Positions 4,747 to 7,105 of a stretch of 7,105 nt of DNA are shown piece after piece. Within the stretch, counting starts at the first letter, position 1, and every line of letters begins with the position of its first letter. The position numbers and the translations under genes were made by a program. Where the stretch lies: positions 1-7,105 of the forward strand of contig JAAFHO010000299.1 of the NCBI GenBank assembly GCA_013297575.1, in the 5' to 3' direction. The notes beneath the pieces were generated by a model. It was not told the origin of the DNA. It worked only from the letters and a program-made list of their open reading frames with translations, and searched no databases. The DNA is from Chitinophagales bacterium. Its GTDB lineage: Bacteria; Bacteroidota; Bacteroidia; Chitinophagales; Saprospiraceae.

Positions 4747-6867
4747 ATACATTTCAATACTACCCTTGTTTTTGGCAGCTACCAATCCACGTTGTAGGCA
4801 AGGATATTTGTGTTTCACCAATTCGTAGGTAGAACTGGAGATATTAATTTTGTTGGGTTCGGAGGCTTGTTCAATCCTCGATGCGATATTGACGGTATCG
4901 CCCCAAATATCGTACGCAAATTTGTGGCTACCCACCACGCCAGCCACCACAGGACCCGTGTGGATACCTATGCGCATTTCAAAAACATGCTTTCCTTCGG
5001 CTGCTTTTTTGTCCATCAGCGCTTTTAAGCCCCGTTGCATGGCGATGGCGGCTTCCACGGTATTGAGGGCATGGGTATCGTTTTTCACAGGTAGTCCGCC
5101 CGCACACATATAGGAGTCGCCAATTGTTTTAATTTTTTCCAAACCATACTGCTCTACAATACTATCGAAGAGCCGGAAGCAAGCATCCAGTTCTTCAATG
5201 AGTTCCTCTGGAGAGACCAGTTCGGCAATTTTTGTAAAGCCTTTAAAATCGGTAAACATCACTGTAACTGATTCATAACGAATGGGTTTTACGGAGTTAT
5301 TGATTTTGAGTTCGGCAGCGGCGGCTTCTGGCAAGATGTTCATCAGTAGTTCGTCGGCGCGCTTACGGGCACGTTCGATAACTGCGTTTTTAGCAGCCAA
5401 TTGTTCATTCGACCGAGCGCGAAGTCGATTGCGGTTGTACAGCAGTGTCGTTAAAAGCAAAAGCGCTACTGCGCCACCGATCAGTCCATTGCGGGTAGCA
5501 CGGTTGCGAGACAGTTCGGCATCTTTTTGGGCTACTTCCAGTTCCTTGCGTTTGAGGTCGTCTTCTTTTTTGCGGTCGGCATATAGGGATTCGCGGCGGG
5601 TAAATTCGTGCGCCCGATTTTCATCCAAACGCCGATAGCGCATTTCATCGTATCTTTTTCGGTACTCATAGGCTTTGGTAAAATCGCCCATTTCAGCATA
5701 TATTTTGGAATAATCTTTATAGGCTTTTTGCTCGAATTTTTCATCTTTTAACTCGAGTGCTATCCCATAGTACATATTGGTATAAGTGAGCGCCAGTTTA
5801 TTATTTTTTTTGCCAAAATAAATATCGCCAAAACTATTATAGGTCTCCATAATACCGTCTCTACGCCCCAACCGCTTCCGAATAGCCAGTGATTTGCGCA
5901 GATAAGCAAGCCCTTTATCGTATTGTTTGAGGTGTTTGCAAGTTGTACCCCAATTATTATATACGGCAGCAATACCGCTGGAATCGCCTATGCGGCTATA
6001 GAGTTCCAGTGCCTCTTGATAAAAGGGAATGGCTTTACGCACCGTGTCTAACCGTTCGTCTTTGTCGCCCCATCCATCATAAGCATTGGCAATATTACTC
6101 AAAGTACCGGCAATTCCCAAAGTGTCATCGTTTTTTTTGTACAACTCAAGGGCTTTTTCGTACATGGGTAAGGATTGGTCAAATTTTTCATTTTCAAACC
6201 AAATATGCCCCAAACCATTGAATACCTTGGCCAAACTGGCCGTATCGCTCAAGGACTCGAAGTTATAGCGTGCTTCCTGCAAGTGCTCATTAGCCGTTAT
6301 ATAAATACCCAACGCTTCATATACGCCAGCAATGTTGACCTCGGCGCGCGCCAAACGTGCTGTATCCTTTAATTCTTTTAAAATTTGAAGGTTTTTATGT
6401 TGCAAATCAATAGCCTCATAGTATTCCCCAAGGGCTTCATTCACATTACCAAGGTTATTGTAAGAGGCGGCAACAGCGCGTTTATCGCCCAATTTCAGGC
6501 GAATATCCAAGGCTTTTTGGTGGTAATCCAATGCCAATTTTAGTTCGTTTTCAATATCGGCCACTGTGCCCAATCCGCTCATGGCATCGGCTTCTCCTTT
6601 TGCAAACGATAATTTTTGGGCAAGTGCGACGGCTTCTAGGAGTTTTTCTTTGGCAATTTGTGGTTGGTCTTCATTAATTTTCCAGGCTAAATCTACCAGT
6701 AGTGTTACTCGATGCGTATCGGCTGGTGCTGTTTTTAATTGATGGAGCAACGTCTCGACATCGGCATCTTGCCCCCAAATGAGATTGGGGAGCAACAGCG
6801 CAAACAGACTTAATATCCACAAGGTGTATTTCACGGCGGAAAGATACCGCCTTTTATGGTTTTTCAT
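4732..6867 (-). CDS. TPR-repeat sensor fused to class III adenylyl cyclase, single-pass membrane protein
   Basis: This 711-residue protein is predicted to make cAMP from ATP. Residues 1-33 look like a signal peptide (basic start, WILSLFALLLPNLIWG). Residues about 40-410 form an array of TPR-like helical pairs, for example SYNNLGNVNEALGEYYEAID (135-154) and AVYNNWGTTCKHLKQYDKGL (301-320). A charged coiled coil spans about 412-457, a membrane helix about 460-478, and a linker with LLMNILPEAAAAEL (507-520) matches the cyclase transducer segment. The catalytic domain is about 528-711: metal Asp540 (FTDFKGFT) and Asp584 (IGDSYM), adenine-selecting Lys580 and Asp653 (YDIWGD), and Asn660 and Arg664 (TVNIASR). 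All key residues are present, with Lys/Asp favouring ATP over GTP. Inferred topology: TPRs periplasmic, cyclase cytoplasmic, active as a homodimer. ATG 6867 gives the signal peptide. A monocistronic transcript is likely. The ligand or partner of the TPRs is unknown. Confidence 0.93.
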   Translation of the reverse strand: MKNHKRRYLSAVKYTLWILSLFALLLPNLIWGQDADVETLLHQLKTAPADTHRVTLLVDLAWKINEDQPQIAKEKLLEAVALAQKLSFAKGEADAMSGLGTVADIENELKLALDYHQKALDIRLKLGDKRAVAASYNNLGNVNEALGEYYEAIDLQHKNLQILKELKDTARLARAEVNIAGVYEALGIYITANEHLQEARYNFESLSDTASLAKVFNGLGHIWFENEKFDQSLPMYEKALELYKKNDDTLGIAGTLSNIANAYDGWGDKDERLDTVRKAIPFYQEALELYSRIGDSSGIAAVYNNWGTTCKHLKQYDKGLAYLRKSLAIRKRLGRRDGIMETYNSFGDIYFGKKNNKLALTYTNMYYGIALELKDEKFEQKAYKDYSKIYAEMGDFTKAYEYRKRYDEMRYRRLDENRAHEFTRRESLYADRKKEDDLKRKELEVAQKDAELSRNRATRNGLIGGAVALLLLTTLLYNRNRLRARSNEQLAAKNAVIERARKRADELLMNILPEAAAAELKINNSVKPIRYESVTVMFTDFKGFTKIAELVSPEELIEELDACFRLFDSIVEQYGLEKIKTIGDSYMCAGGLPVKNDTHALNTVEAAIAMQRGLKALMDKKAAEGKHVFEMRIGIHTGPVVAGVVGSHKFAYDIWGDTVNIASRIEQASEPNKINISSSTYELVKHKYPCLQRGLVAAKNKGSIEMYFVEF

Positions 6868-6885
6868 AAAGAAAAGTTACTTACT

Positions 6886-6905
6886 TCAACACAATTTGGT
6901 GTTGA
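6886..6905. repeat. Inverted repeat TCAACAC / GTGTTGA upstream of the cyclase gene
   Basis: Seven-base perfect arms (6886-6892 and 6899-6905) flank AATTTG. The repeat ends 19 bases before the cyclase start, so it would lie in the leader or overlap the promoter. It could be an operator or a leader hairpin affecting translation start. Confidence 0.45.
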
Positions 6906-7037
6906 TTCAAATACGCGCTCTGTGGTAAACGTCCTTTTCATGCCTTAATAGAGACAAAATCGTTTACTCCAATTTATACCTTTATTTAAATCTCATTCCT
7001 AAAAAGAGAAAAATCTTTTTTTTTTCAAAAAACAATG

Positions 7038-7045
7038 TACCTTTG
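7038..7045 (+). promoter_or_regulatory. -7 promoter element of ffs
   Basis: TACCTTTG is an exact match to the Bacteroidetes -7 consensus TAnnTTTG. The T-run at 7016-7025 lies where a -33 TTTG-like element is expected. Transcription should start a few bases downstream, near 7049-7052, fitting the 5' end of the SRP RNA. Confidence 0.75.
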
Positions 7046-7048
7046 CGG

Positions 7049-7105
7049 CGCGTCGAGCGATCAGCTCCTGCAAAACTCCCTCAGGGCAGAAATGCAGCAA
7101 GGGTA
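7049..7105 (+). ncRNA. ffs: Small bacterial signal recognition particle RNA (4.5S RNA), 5' half, cut by right edge
   Basis: SRP RNA pairs with Ffh to deliver membrane and secretory proteins to FtsY and the translocon. The helix 8 hairpin is complete: CCCT (7078-7081), symmetric-loop strand CAGG (7082-7085), GCA (7086-7088), GNRA tetraloop GAAA (7089-7092), TGC (7093-7095), symmetric-loop strand AGCA (7096-7099) and AGGG (7100-7103). CAGG opposite AGCA is the conserved Ffh M-domain binding loop. The 3' strand, which should pair with the region around 7051-7077, is missing. The 5' end is placed from the promoter and may be off by a few bases. Confidence 0.9.

Larger units (their letters stand above)
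6868..7048. other. Intergenic region between cyclase and ffs
   Basis: About 180 AT-rich bases carry the upstream regions of two divergent units and no credible gene. It holds an inverted repeat at 6886-6905 and a run of ten T (7016-7025) followed by six A (7027-7032) before the ffs -7 box. No clear -7 element for the cyclase gene was found; TATTTG read leftward at 6908-6913 is a weak possibility. Confidence 0.6.

Noticed and set aside
5282..5638. Ser/Arg-rich rightward open frame of 118 codons
   Set aside because: It is a shadow of the coiled-coil and transmembrane part of the cyclase gene; the composition is what antisense of Lys/Glu/Ala/Leu-rich codons gives.
7004..7025. AT-only stem with T-run as an intrinsic terminator
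   Set aside because: No gene ends just upstream on the plus strand, the stem lacks GC pairs, and the position fits the -33 area of the ffs promoter.
1..7105. CRISPR array, tRNA, insertion sequence or phage module
   Set aside because: No regularly spaced direct repeats, no cloverleaf, no transposase motifs and no terminal inverted repeats or target duplications were seen on either strand.

Overview
The window reads as chromosomal DNA of a Bacteroidota (Bacteroidetes) bacterium. Three things point there: recurring TAnnTTTG-like -7 promoter elements instead of an E. coli-type -10, starts that lack a Shine-Dalgarno sequence, and a gene repertoire of lipoproteins with relaxed lipoboxes plus a secreted-TPR/adenylate cyclase hybrid. 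GC content looks moderate by eye. I cannot fix the genus; a Saprospiria/Cytophagia-like environmental lineage is a guess.

Layout. (1) Positions 1-1297, minus strand: N-terminal 432 residues of an M1-family zinc aminopeptidase lipoprotein that runs off the left edge. It has GAMEN and HExxH-18-E motifs. (2) Positions 1298-1491: divergent promoter region with two inverted repeats. (3) Positions 1492-2279, plus strand: a small MscS-type mechanosensitive channel gene broken by a one-base frameshift after TM1. The upstream stop and a downstream ATG overlap as ATGA. (4) Positions 2291-4081, minus strand: a complete 596-residue ABC exporter half-transporter with Asp in place of the catalytic Glu, convergent with mscS across 11 bases. 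(5) Positions 4082-4226: divergent control region holding a 24-bp near-perfect palindrome. (6) Positions 4227-4697, plus strand: a small lipoprotein of uncertain function. (7) Positions 4698-4731: hairpins between convergent genes. (8) Positions 4732-6867, minus strand: a 711-residue protein with a signal peptide, TPR array, one membrane helix and a class III adenylyl cyclase domain. (9) Positions 6868-7048: promoter region. (10) From about 7049, plus strand: the 5' half of the small bacterial SRP RNA (ffs), cut by the right edge just after its diagnostic apical hairpin and preceded by an exact TACCTTTG -7 box.

No operon is apparent. Every gene is flanked by a divergent or convergent neighbour, so each is probably its own transcription unit. 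The theme is cell-envelope housekeeping (peptidase, osmotic valve, exporter, lipoprotein) plus one signalling protein. I see no CRISPR array, transposon, phage gene or tRNA. The most informative items are the TPR-cyclase, the broken mscS and the palindrome at 4139-4162.
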